DNA from: an uncultured Fibrobacter sp.
GTDB lineage: Bacteria > Fibrobacterota > Fibrobacteria > Fibrobacterales > Fibrobacteraceae
Direction: 5' to 3'
NCBI GenBank assembly: GCA_934700345.1
Contig: CAKUXP010000009.1
Coordinates: forward strand, 1-64,000
Length of the DNA stretch: 64,000 nucleotides
The position numbers and the translations under genes are program-made. The notes beneath the pieces were generated by a model. It had not been told where the DNA came from. It saw only the letters and a program-made list of their open reading frames with translations, and searched no databases. Of this stretch, positions 34,510-42,583 are shown in pieces. Position 1 is the stretch's first letter; every line of letters begins with the position of its first letter.

Positions 34510-35292
34510 ATGGACGATATCTTTTCGATAGAGCGACCTTTTGAATCCTGGAAAATTCTCGGATTTAACGGTAAGATGGCGAGATTTTTTCCGCATTTGG
34601 AAAGCACCCACAGATACAGCAAGGAAAATCTGCAAGAATTAGAAGCCGGAGACGTCATCGTCGCCGATTCCCAGTCAAGCGGTCGCGGCAGGCACAATCG
34701 GACATGGCTATCGCCAAAAGGGAAAAATCTCTATTTCAACATTCTCTATCCGCTCGAAAGCTTTGCGCCGAGAGAATATCCCCAGCTGATGCAAATCAGC
34801 GCAATCACCATCGCCCAGATTTTTCGGGAAATCGGCATCGATGCGAGCGTCAAATGGCCGAACGACATCCTTTGCGAAAAGAAAAAAGTCTGCGGGATGA
34901 TTTCGGAAATTCTCACCAAGAACGGGAATAAACTGCTCACCCTCGGAATCGGCATCGATGTCAATGCAGACGAGGACGATTTGAAAAGTATCGACCGTCC
35001 CGTATCCAGTCTCAAGATTCTTCTAAGGCGTTCCGTCAACCGGGAAGTTCTCTTGCAAACGATAATAAACAAGTTACAACGGTCCGTAGAACTCGCCCAG
35101 GCAAAAGGCGTTGCGCCATGGATCGATGAATGGAGAAAGATGGACCGGTTTATCGGGAATCCGGCAAAAATCGTCGAAGGAAACAAAATCATCGAAGGGA
35201 CGATTCTCGACATCAACGATGACGGAAGCCTGTTATTTTGTACGCAATCCGGCCAAATCATCACGCGGCATACAGGAGATCTGGAAATTTGA
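34510..35292 (+). CDS. birA: Biotin--[acetyl-CoA-carboxylase] ligase
   Basis: 260 aa. The biotinyl-AMP loop GRGRHNRTW spans residues 58-66, followed by SPKGKNLYFNI, then VKWPNDI and GIGIDVN. A small C-terminal domain (INDDGSLL) completes the class I type. The usual N-terminal helix-turn-helix of the E. coli repressor form is absent, so it is a pure ligase and not a regulator. It attaches biotin to carboxylase carriers. Confidence 0.93.
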   Translation: MDDIFSIERPFESWKILGFNGKMARFFPHLESTHRYSKENLQELEAGDVIVADSQSSGRGRHNRTWLSPKGKNLYFNILYPLESFAPREYPQLMQISAITIAQIFREIGIDASVKWPNDILCEKKKVCGMISEILTKNGNKLLTLGIGIDVNADEDDLKSIDRPVSSLKILLRRSVNREVLLQTIINKLQRSVELAQAKGVAPWIDEWRKMDRFIGNPAKIVEGNKIIEGTILDINDDGSLLFCTQSGQIITRHTGDLEI

Positions 35293-35411
35293 CAAAATTC
35301 ACCTTGCCAGAATCGCATGACAAATTTTGTCTATAAACATTTCGTAATCGTTAAAGATAATGGTTGACAGCTCGATTTGAAAGCTAAAGTTCGCAAAAGC
35401 AAAAATTTATT

Positions 35412-35600
35412 TTATTCTTCGCGATTCTTGAAGTAAAACCCGGCGCCGATCGAAACGGCAAGCAGACCGATTAAGATATTCAAAACAAACTCAGCCTCGG
35501 CTTTCGGCAAGAATCCCAGTTCAATACCCAAAACATCGACCAGGGAAAGCCCGGCAAAAAAGACCCCGGCACGATGGCAGAATTTCCGTTTACCCGAACG
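35412..35600 (-). CDS. Small two-span membrane protein
   Basis: 62 aa from the ATG at 35600, which has GGGAGG at the right distance; Met at 35606 and 35636 lie too close to or upstream of it. It has two hydrophobic helices (about residues 12-30 and 40-57) and a basic start. It overlaps the end of the UbiA-like gene by 11 bp, so it is translated from the menaquinone operon. No family recognised. Confidence 0.55.
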   Translation of the reverse strand, partial: RSGKRKFCHRAGVFFAGLSLVDVLGIELGFLPKAEAEFVLNILIGLLAVSIGAGFYFKNREE

Positions 35601-36489
35601 CATCGGCATTTCCTCCCAAAAGAATCCAGACGACAAGCCCTATCATCACCAGTACGCTCACGCCGACATTCGCCAAGAAAAAGTCGCGGTTCATCGTGTC
35701 AAGATCATCCGATTTTCGGAACAGGTGGATATAGAGAATCGAAACGGTCATCAAGGCAAAAACGCTCCACCAGGCAATTCCCATTTTCCAATACACGCCA
35801 AAAACAACGCAAAGAGCGAGCATCGCAACATGGCTGCCTAGGGCAATTTTCAAGGCCAGTTTTCTTCCAAAGCGGGCTGGAACCGAATGGAGCCCGGCTT
35901 TGCGATCGACTTCTTCATCCTGCGTCGCATAGATAATGTCAAAGCCTCCCATCCAAAGCATCAAAATGAACATCAGGAAAATCGGAAAAGCGGCAAACTC
36001 CCCGCGTACGGCAATCCACGCACCAAGCGGGCTCATCCCGATAGCAAAGCCCAGATACCAGTGGCAAAGCCACGAAAAGCGTTTCCAGTAAGAATAAAAA
36101 AGAAGCGCAAGCCAGACAGGCGCAGAACAGACGCCAGCAAGCGGATTCAGCATCCAGGCAAAGGCGCAAAACAAGATTCCGTTTATTGCGATGAACCCGA
36201 TAACCGACTTTTTCCGGATTTTCCCCGCAGGCAAATGTCTTTCAGCCGTCCTCGGATTTTCCGCATCGTACTTCGCATCGACCAAGCGGTTAAAGGACAT
36301 CGAAGAATTCCGGGCAGTTACCATGCAGCCGACGATCAAAACGACAAGCTTGAAAATAGAAACAGAGGTCATTCCACGGAATCCGTTCGCCGCAACCCAC
36401 ATCGAGCCGATGGCAAAAGGCATTGCAAACAAGGAATGGCTGAACCGGACAAGATGTCCAAACTCCGTGATTTTCGAAATTGCTTTCAT
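35590..36489 (-). CDS. mqnP: UbiA-family prenyltransferase, probable menaquinone (futalosine route) enzyme
   Basis: 299 aa from the ATG at 36489, which overlaps the UbiX-like stop (ATGA). An extra 5 residues upstream are possible but overlap more. The first Asp motif NRLVDAKYDAENPRT and the second DIIYATQDEEVDRKAGLHS bind prenyl diphosphate through Mg2+, and there are about eight membrane helices. The neighbours (UbiX-like, UbiE/MenG) and the mqnD-mqnB pair at 60 kb point to prenylation of the naphthoate ring in the futalosine pathway. I infer MqnP rather than a ubiquinone UbiA from this context. Confidence 0.82.
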   Translation of the reverse strand: MKAISKITEFGHLVRFSHSLFAMPFAIGSMWVAANGFRGMTSVSIFKLVVLIVGCMVTARNSSMSFNRLVDAKYDAENPRTAERHLPAGKIRKKSVIGFIAINGILFCAFAWMLNPLAGVCSAPVWLALLFYSYWKRFSWLCHWYLGFAIGMSPLGAWIAVRGEFAAFPIFLMFILMLWMGGFDIIYATQDEEVDRKAGLHSVPARFGRKLALKIALGSHVAMLALCVVFGVYWKMGIAWWSVFALMTVSILYIHLFRKSDDLDTMNRDFFLANVGVSVLVMIGLVVWILLGGNADAFG

Positions 36490-37040
36490 CGGGAAATTCC
36501 CCACTTCGGAACGATTTCATTCGGAACGCCTAGATGCGTTAAAATCTTGGCGACGACCGTATCGACCAAGTTTTCAACAGTCTGGGGATTTGTGTAAAAA
36601 TGCGGACTTGCGGAAATTACTGTCGCACCGGCCCGAATCAGGCGTTCCATATTTTCCAAGTGGATCAGGCTGTACGGCATTTCCCGAGGAACGACAACCA
36701 ACGGACGGCGTTCCTTCAAGCAGACGTCGGCGGCACGCGTGAGCAAGTTGTCCGCAATCCCGCCTGCAACCTTTCCGAGCGTTCCCATCGAACACGGTAC
36801 AATCGCCATTCCCGAAAGCAAGGAACTTCCGCTCGCCGCTTCGGAAAAAAAATCGTCATTTTCCAAAACGGTATCCGCGCGCAACAACGCATCGGAGATA
36901 CCTTCAAATTCCGCAACGGATTTTCCCGCAGATGTTTTGACCAATGCCACCGTATGTCCCAGACGCTTTAAATGGAAAAGCGTGCGTGCCGCATAAACTG
37001 CGCCGGAAGCACCGGTAACGCCCAGAAGAAAGCGGCTCAC
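36486..37040 (-). CDS. ubiX: UbiX-like flavin prenyltransferase
   Basis: 184 aa from the GTG at 37040, which overlaps the ubiE stop (GTGA); an upstream ATG at 37091 would run far into ubiE. GVTGASGAVYA is the FMN-binding start and VVPREMP the other family motif. It makes prenylated FMN, the cofactor of UbiD-type decarboxylases. No UbiD partner is encoded in this window. In the futalosine pathway this role is called MqnM. Confidence 0.9.
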   Translation of the reverse strand: MSRFLLGVTGASGAVYAARTLFHLKRLGHTVALVKTSAGKSVAEFEGISDALLRADTVLENDDFFSEAASGSSLLSGMAIVPCSMGTLGKVAGGIADNLLTRAADVCLKERRPLVVVPREMPYSLIHLENMERLIRAGATVISASPHFYTNPQTVENLVDTVVAKILTHLGVPNEIVPKWGISR

Positions 37041-37726
37041 GCAGAACCTCTTTTTCGGAGAAGGATCCGATACGCAATGCCGAAATCGCAAGCTTTCACA
37101 TGGACAATTTCAAATCCCGTCTTTTCCGCAAGCCTCGCAAAATCGGCTACGGGCAAAAAACGGATAACGGAGTGGACCAGGTATTCATACGCTGAACGCT
37201 TGCCGCTAAAAAGCGCACCGACAACCGGAATAAAAAGCGGAGCGAGCTTCTTGTAAAAGAACGCGTTGAAAAAATTCTTCGGCGAAAAAAACTCTAGCAC
37301 CGTCAGGTATCCGCCCGGCGCAAGTACCCGAAAGGACTCTTTCAAGCCATTTTCCGCATTCGGCAAGTTCCGCATACCAAAGCCGTTCAAGACGACATCA
37401 AATGTCGCATCCCGAAACGGCATCCGCATTGCATCAAGCTGCACAGGAAGCGCCGATGTTTTCTTGTTCCGGGAATGCGAAAGCATCCCAAAGGAAAAAT
37501 CCCCGATAATCGCCGATTGTGGCTTTCCGACAATTTTTTCAAAAGTCGCAGCAAAGTCCCCCGTGCCTCCACACAGATCGAGAAGCCTCATTCCCGGATT
37601 CAGCCGTTTCAATTCCCGGCAGCAAGCCTTCCGCCAGCAGATATCCCGGAAACAGCTAAGCGTATGATTGAGAAAATCATATCTTTTCGAAATATCGTCA
37701 AACATTTTACGGACAGGCGAAAGCAT
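37037..37726 (-). CDS. ubiE: Demethylmenaquinone methyltransferase
   Basis: 229 aa. The Ubie/COQ5 signature is complete: MFDDISKRYDFLNHTLS at the start, LDLCGGTGDFA (SAM motif I), FGMRNLPNAENGL, and a C-terminal VHVKACDFGIAYRI. It methylates the quinone ring as the last step of menaquinone synthesis (also called MenG). First gene of an overlapping set ubiE-ubiX-mqnP. Confidence 0.93.
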   Translation of the reverse strand: MLSPVRKMFDDISKRYDFLNHTLSCFRDICWRKACCRELKRLNPGMRLLDLCGGTGDFAATFEKIVGKPQSAIIGDFSFGMLSHSRNKKTSALPVQLDAMRMPFRDATFDVVLNGFGMRNLPNAENGLKESFRVLAPGGYLTVLEFFSPKNFFNAFFYKKLAPLFIPVVGALFSGKRSAYEYLVHSVIRFLPVADFARLAEKTGFEIVHVKACDFGIAYRILLRKRGSA

Positions 37727-37765
37727 AGCTTGAATTTAGAAAATTAGGCGATAGATGCTTTTATA

Positions 37766-40189
37766 TCATTCAAATACAGCGATATAAGACTCTCCACCAG
37801 CCGGATTTACAAGGCGCGGATTGTCCGCCGAGCCGTCCTCCCACGAAACAAACCTTGCCCCGGAAGAAGCCTCGGCAAAAAGTTCCATTGCGTTGCCGCC
37901 AAAAAAATTTCCGGTAAAGTTTTTCGGCAAGCTTTTTCCTTCCAATCGAACCGAACCTCGCCCCTGCGAAAGAATCGTTACCGAAATGTCTCCGCCGAGT
38001 CCAAACTCTTCGACATATTCTTCGTGGACTACCGCATCGCGATTCTCCGCCCAGGACTTGATACAGGATCCTGACTTGCTAAATCCTCCGCCACACGAAT
38101 TGCTGTAATAGCGTTCCGCCTGCTTGAACTTTTCCAGGTCCCGTTTCATTTCGTCCGCATCGATTGTTTCGACCATGGCATCGACCGTTTTCGCCACATT
38201 TGCCGAATTCAAGTAGCTTTCAAACATCATTGCGGAACGGTTGATGAAAAGCCGACGGAAATCGGGATTCTGGATTAACTTGACATACAAAGTATGGAAG
38301 CATTTTCCCGATGTACTGGAAACGCATTTCCCGGATGTCGAGCCTCCCTGTCGAATCCAGTCAAACATGTTCGTACTCTGGCTAAATCCCGAAGTGGCCC
38401 ATTCCCAGTCATAGCCGTGATCCAGGTCATAGATCATAAATTTCCACGGTTGCTCCGGACTTCTCCATGCGCGGACATTGTTGTTTGGCCAGTCGCCGTT
38501 ATGCGAATAGATTTCCGCCGCCATATAGTCTGCAAAGTTTCCCACATCCATCTGCGATTTAATTATTTCGTAGGCAGCATTATTCGATCCGGAAAGATCG
38601 CTCTGCGCCGCAAACACGAGAAGATTTTCATAATCATCCGTCGTCCCGTTGCTCGCCGTAACCGTATGGTTAATATGCTTGACAAGATTTACCGAAGACG
38701 CATCATAGCCATAATTCGTCTCGATAAAGTTTTTATTGAAACGTTCCCGCATATCGTGAATTCCCCAATAGTTTCCGTTGTAAAAGACGACGACTTGTCG
38801 GCTTCGCTGGTAATCTATGCCGCTGCCTTCGAGAATCGCGCCGCCCATCGCATCTTCGATATAGTCACTCACAAAACGGTTACCGTTATTCCGCAGATTA
38901 AACGCCTTGAATCTGCTATTCGTCTCCTTGCGCGTTTCAAACAGGGGATACCTAAGCCAGCCGGAATTATATTCTTCTCCCATCTTGATAGCCACGGATT
39001 TTTTCTTCTCTAGGCGACTGTAATTTCCCATCAGCGAAATTCCCGCATCGGCTTCCCAGGCTTTTCCCGAGCTTTCACTTCCATCCGCAAAATACTCTAC
39101 ATGAATCGGAAACTCGACATCGGCGAAAAGCCCCGTCTTGTCCGGATCCGCAGAACCGGGAGTACTCGCATAAGTCTGTACGTAATGCTTTTTAAAAAAA
39201 GCGGAATCCACGCTGATCGCAACGACAGGCATTTTCACCGTTTCGTCGATAAAGTAAGTATTCGTTACCGCCTTGTTCGTAATCAACCCATCCTTGAATG
39301 CGGCACAGCGGACAACCGTATTTGATTTTAGAACCTTGACTTCGCGCATCTCTTCCGTCGAAGCATCCGGAGCAGAGCCGTCGAACGAGCACCGGACAAC
39401 AGCTTCGCCTTCCACCGATGGAGGCGTAAGCACTACGGAATCCCGATAAAACCCGCCGTGGCTATCAAACACGGGAACCGGGACAAAGCCTTCAAAACCC
39501 GAACTTTTCGCATTGTCCTTTTCAGGGGTAGGCTTCGCAAAGTATTTCCATCCGTCCGAAGTCCTTCCCCAACTAATGCCCGCATCAAGCGCCGGATAGG
39601 AAACCGAATCGAGAACACCGCAGCTTTCATCGACCAGAAAGACGCTTCCACCCGAATCTTTCAACTTCCAGTTCGCGTGGGAACGAAAGTGCAAGGTATC
39701 GGAATCTTCGCCAGGGAGAGGCGTCGCAATATCGCGCTTCGAGGCAAAAACAATACGGAAACCTTTCGCCGGAACCGAATCATCGCCAAGAACCCACTTT
39801 CGCGGGTTCGAAGTGTTCTTGACAAGCGCAAGACCTTTCAACGAAACGGGCTTCTCGCTCGAATTATAAAGTTCCACCCACCCGGGATCCTTTCCCAAGT
39901 CATCGGGCCAATCGATATTCCCGGGCAAAATTTCATTGATGAGAATTTTCGAATTTCCTTGCCAAAACGCCTCGCAGCGTACTTCGCTGCTCGAACTTTT
40001 GCCGCTTTCCGCATCGGAACTGCCCCGATTCGACGACGAGGAGTTGTCCCGATTCGACGATGGAGAGCTTTCCAAAACCCAGTCGGATTCCGAAGAAAGA
40101 GACGGGTATTCTTCTGCACGGGATGGTTCGTCCGAACAGGCGGTAAAAAATCCAAAAGTGGCCGCAACAGCGAATTGAATCGTTTTCAT
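37766..40189 (-). CDS. CotH-family surface lipoprotein with a lamin-tail domain
   Basis: 807 aa from the ATG at 40189 (MKTIQFAVAATFGFFTAC: lipobox with Cys18). The frame extends 23 residues upstream without a signal. A Ser-rich linker (about 25-70) is followed by a lamin-tail domain (ILINEILPGN, WVELYNSS), a chitobiase-like beta segment (VRCSFDGSAPD), and a CotH kinase domain (YNGNYWGIHDMRERFNKNF, FMIYDLDHGYDWEWA) containing the Asp motif of the atypical kinase fold. A C-terminal beta repeat ends the protein. CotH proteins can phosphorylate proteins; in fibre degraders they occur on the surface, but their role is not known. It is transcribed alone. Confidence 0.88.
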   Translation of the reverse strand: MKTIQFAVAATFGFFTACSDEPSRAEEYPSLSSESDWVLESSPSSNRDNSSSSNRGSSDAESGKSSSSEVRCEAFWQGNSKILINEILPGNIDWPDDLGKDPGWVELYNSSEKPVSLKGLALVKNTSNPRKWVLGDDSVPAKGFRIVFASKRDIATPLPGEDSDTLHFRSHANWKLKDSGGSVFLVDESCGVLDSVSYPALDAGISWGRTSDGWKYFAKPTPEKDNAKSSGFEGFVPVPVFDSHGGFYRDSVVLTPPSVEGEAVVRCSFDGSAPDASTEEMREVKVLKSNTVVRCAAFKDGLITNKAVTNTYFIDETVKMPVVAISVDSAFFKKHYVQTYASTPGSADPDKTGLFADVEFPIHVEYFADGSESSGKAWEADAGISLMGNYSRLEKKKSVAIKMGEEYNSGWLRYPLFETRKETNSRFKAFNLRNNGNRFVSDYIEDAMGGAILEGSGIDYQRSRQVVVFYNGNYWGIHDMRERFNKNFIETNYGYDASSVNLVKHINHTVTASNGTTDDYENLLVFAAQSDLSGSNNAAYEIIKSQMDVGNFADYMAAEIYSHNGDWPNNNVRAWRSPEQPWKFMIYDLDHGYDWEWATSGFSQSTNMFDWIRQGGSTSGKCVSSTSGKCFHTLYVKLIQNPDFRRLFINRSAMMFESYLNSANVAKTVDAMVETIDADEMKRDLEKFKQAERYYSNSCGGGFSKSGSCIKSWAENRDAVVHEEYVEEFGLGGDISVTILSQGRGSVRLEGKSLPKNFTGNFFGGNAMELFAEASSGARFVSWEDGSADNPRLVNPAGGESYIAVFE

Positions 40190-40294
40190 TGAATCTCCAA
40201 AGCAAACCACACGAAATCCCGTTCTAAATCTATATGAAAACGCATTTTCCCTCATCAAAAAAAGCGTTAAATTTTGGTTTACAACAAATTTCCC

Positions 40295-40323
40295 TTGACA
40301 ATTTCAAAACGATAGACTAAATT
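40295..40323 (+). promoter_or_regulatory. Promoter of the tRNA-Phe gene
   Basis: A consensus TTGACA at 40295-40300, a 17-bp spacer and TAAATT at 40318-40323 sit 14 bp before the mature 5' end of tRNA-Phe, which is the expected position for a short tRNA leader. Confidence 0.6.
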
Positions 40324-40336
40324 TGGTCTATCAAAT

Positions 40337-40409
<73 letters not shown>

Positions 40410-40413
40410 CTCC

Positions 40414-40444
40414 AAAAACCCTGGAAACTTCTAGGGTTTTTGTT
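40414..40444 (+). terminator. Terminator between the two tRNA genes
   Basis: A 9-bp stem AAAAACCCT/AGGGTTTTT (40414-40422 with 40433-40441) with a 10-nt loop ends in a T-run. It follows tRNA-Phe by 4 bp and lies only 5 bp before tRNA-Ser, so tRNA-Ser needs read-through or processing of a longer transcript. Confidence 0.65.
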
Positions 40445-40446
40445 TT

Positions 40447-40527
40447 GGAGGAATAGGCTAATTGGTAAGTCAGCGGTCTTGAAAACCGCCGCCGTAAGGC
40501 TTGGGGGTTCGAGTCCCTCTTCCTCCG
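40447..40527 (+). tRNA. tRNA-Ser (TGA)
   Basis: 81 nt. Acceptor stem GGAGGAA/TTCCTCC; anticodon stem GCGGT/ACCGC with loop CTTGAAA (anticodon TGA); a 13-nt variable region; T-arm with TTCGAGT; discriminator G, as expected for Ser. The variable region is on the short side for Ser. The CCA end is not encoded. The comF stop codon (minus strand) begins at the very next base. Confidence 0.92.
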
Positions 40528-41238
40528 CTAAACATTCCATTCCATCGAGGAATCCGCCGCAAAATCTATCTTGGCGCAGGCGCTTTCTTCGCGAAGAAGC
40601 GTGCACACCTTTGCACGTCCCGCCAGATTTTCCTTCTCTAGAGCGTATAAGCAGGCTGTGGTTGTAGCTCCGGTCGTAAACACGTCATCGACAATAATCG
40701 GCGTATAGCCCGAAGGCCAGCGAAAACGCCTTTTCCACCCGAAAGCCCCCGCAACATTGTTCTCCCGACCTGTCCGGGAAAGCTTTGTCTGCGAGACACG
40801 AAACGTTTTCCGCAGCAGTGCATGGGCAACGATGCCGTTCGCCTTTCCGGCAAGGGAAAAAGCAATTTTTTCCGCCTGGTTATAGCCTCTTTCGCGCATT
40901 CGCGCCGTGTGAAGCGGAACCGGGATAAAGGCGAGCTTCATTCCCCATTCCCGGACAGTTTCGAACGATTCTTCTTCCCGGAGCGCATTCGCCACTAGAT
41001 AGCTTGCAAGCCCCGGCATATTCCCATATTTCAATCCATAGACGAGCGACTTTGTCAAAGGCGTCATCGCGTATAGGCAAAGAACGTCCGGATTCGGCCG
41101 GCGCGGGCTTTTCGCAAGGTACCGCAACTCTTTCCGGCAGTCCGGGCAAAGCCACGGATCGAGTGGAACGCCGACGCGATGGCATCCGAGACACCCGTTA
41201 CCAAAGAAAAAACTTGAAACGCCATTCCACAAGGACAT
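40528..41238 (-). CDS. comF: ComF-family phosphoribosyltransferase-like protein
   Basis: 236 aa. The N-terminal zinc finger has C-x2-C and C-x2-C pairs (CLGC, CPDC). The C-terminal PRT domain has GYNQA, KTFRVSQTKLSRTGRENNVAGAF in part, and the PRPP loop IIVDDVFTTGATT. ComF proteins are needed for DNA uptake in competent bacteria and are found widely; the enzymatic role is unproven. The end abuts tRNA-Ser. Confidence 0.88.
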   Translation of the reverse strand: MSLWNGVSSFFFGNGCLGCHRVGVPLDPWLCPDCRKELRYLAKSPRRPNPDVLCLYAMTPLTKSLVYGLKYGNMPGLASYLVANALREEESFETVREWGMKLAFIPVPLHTARMRERGYNQAEKIAFSLAGKANGIVAHALLRKTFRVSQTKLSRTGRENNVAGAFGWKRRFRWPSGYTPIIVDDVFTTGATTTACLYALEKENLAGRAKVCTLLREESACAKIDFAADSSMEWNV

Positions 41239-41311
41239 CGGGACCTCCCTTTTAAATGTTCCTAAAGGGATAACGCTCCGAAATTTCCAAAAGAGAATTT
41301 TTGCCTAAAAA

Positions 41312-42583
41312 TCAATCGTAATTGCTTTCAATCTGGCTTCCCTGGTAGCGCATATTGACCAAAAGCCCGACAAGCATCATACATGTCAAAAGGAACGATC
41401 CGCCGTAAGAAAGGAACGGCAACGGAAGCCCTGTCACAGGCATCATCCCGAGCGTCATCGAGATGTTCACCGTCATATGGAAGAGAAAAATCGTACACGC
41501 TCCCGAAACGACATGGTTTACAAACGGATCGAGATGCAGACGGCAGATAGAAATCGCCCGCCAAAGGAACAGGAAATACAGACCGAGCAGCGCGATGCAT
41601 CCGACAAAGCCAAACTGCTCGCCCAGGACGCTGAAAATAAAGTCCGTATGTTCCTCCGGCAAGAACGCCAAGTTGGTCTGCGTACCTTCTCCGAACCCCT
41701 TCCCCAAAAGGCCTCCGCTTCCAATCGCCACTTCGGACTGGATAACCTGATATCCCGCCCCTTTCGGATCGCGCATCGGATCGACAAAAGTCATCACACG
41801 TTCGCGCTGGTGATCTTCAAGCGAATTCCAGGCCATCATGCTCGCATAGCCGCAGACGATATTCAACGAAAGAATGACGATGATGAACTTTTTCGGCATT
41901 TTCCGGAAAAGGAGCACTAGGAATACGAAACAGAGGAGAAGTCCCCAAAGCGCCTGGGAATACGGAATGTGCGGATAGGAAAGGATCACCGAAGCGACAG
42001 GACTCAAAAGCAGAAAGAGATCCGACAGGGTAAGCCCGGCCCAGTAAAGTCCGACGATAGTCACCGCGGTAAAAACCAGTGCAGTACTCAGATCGGGTTG
42101 CTTGAGAACCAGCACAAAAGGAACAAAAAAGATAACGCCGGGAACGACAAAAGTCTTCGCCTGCAAGATATTTACCCGATGAGTCGAAAGCCATTTCGAC
42201 ATCGCAAGCAAAAAGGCGATTTTCGCAAATTCCGAAGGCTGGACCTTGATAACGCCCAAATCGATCCAGCGTCCGGCACCTTTCGCCGCATCGCCACCGC
42301 CAAACGCGATGAAAGCAAGCAAAAAAACCACGGCGAAATACATGGGAAACGCCAGGCGTTGCCAATAGTCGATACGTATCAAGGCAAACAGCAAGGCGAG
42401 CAAGCAGCCACCTCCAAAATACACAATCTGGCGAAACCAGCAGGCCGAATACCACGTAGCGGTCGAATTCGCGGTCGCCGAATAGACCAGCAAGATTCCG
42501 ATCGAAGTCAAGACGAAGACAAGGGCCAGGAACAGCCAATCGATTTTCATCGTGCTATTCAGAAAACGCCCGGAGCCTCTCAT
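41312..42583 (-). CDS. rodA: Rod-shape SEDS glycan polymerase
   Basis: 423 aa with about ten membrane spans and the SEDS signatures (EFAKIAFLLAMSKWL; FGEGTQTNLAFLPEEHTDFIFSVLGEQFGF; GLPLPFLSYGGSFLL). RodA polymerises lipid II during cell elongation together with PBP2. Its start overlaps the mrdA stop by 4 bp (ATGA). Last gene of the minus-strand rod operon mreB-mreC-mreD-mrdA-rodA. Confidence 0.95.
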   Translation of the reverse strand: MRGSGRFLNSTMKIDWLFLALVFVLTSIGILLVYSATANSTATWYSACWFRQIVYFGGGCLLALLFALIRIDYWQRLAFPMYFAVVFLLAFIAFGGGDAAKGAGRWIDLGVIKVQPSEFAKIAFLLAMSKWLSTHRVNILQAKTFVVPGVIFFVPFVLVLKQPDLSTALVFTAVTIVGLYWAGLTLSDLFLLLSPVASVILSYPHIPYSQALWGLLLCFVFLVLLFRKMPKKFIIVILSLNIVCGYASMMAWNSLEDHQRERVMTFVDPMRDPKGAGYQVIQSEVAIGSGGLLGKGFGEGTQTNLAFLPEEHTDFIFSVLGEQFGFVGCIALLGLYFLFLWRAISICRLHLDPFVNHVVSGACTIFLFHMTVNISMTLGMMPVTGLPLPFLSYGGSFLLTCMMLVGLLVNMRYQGSQIESNYD

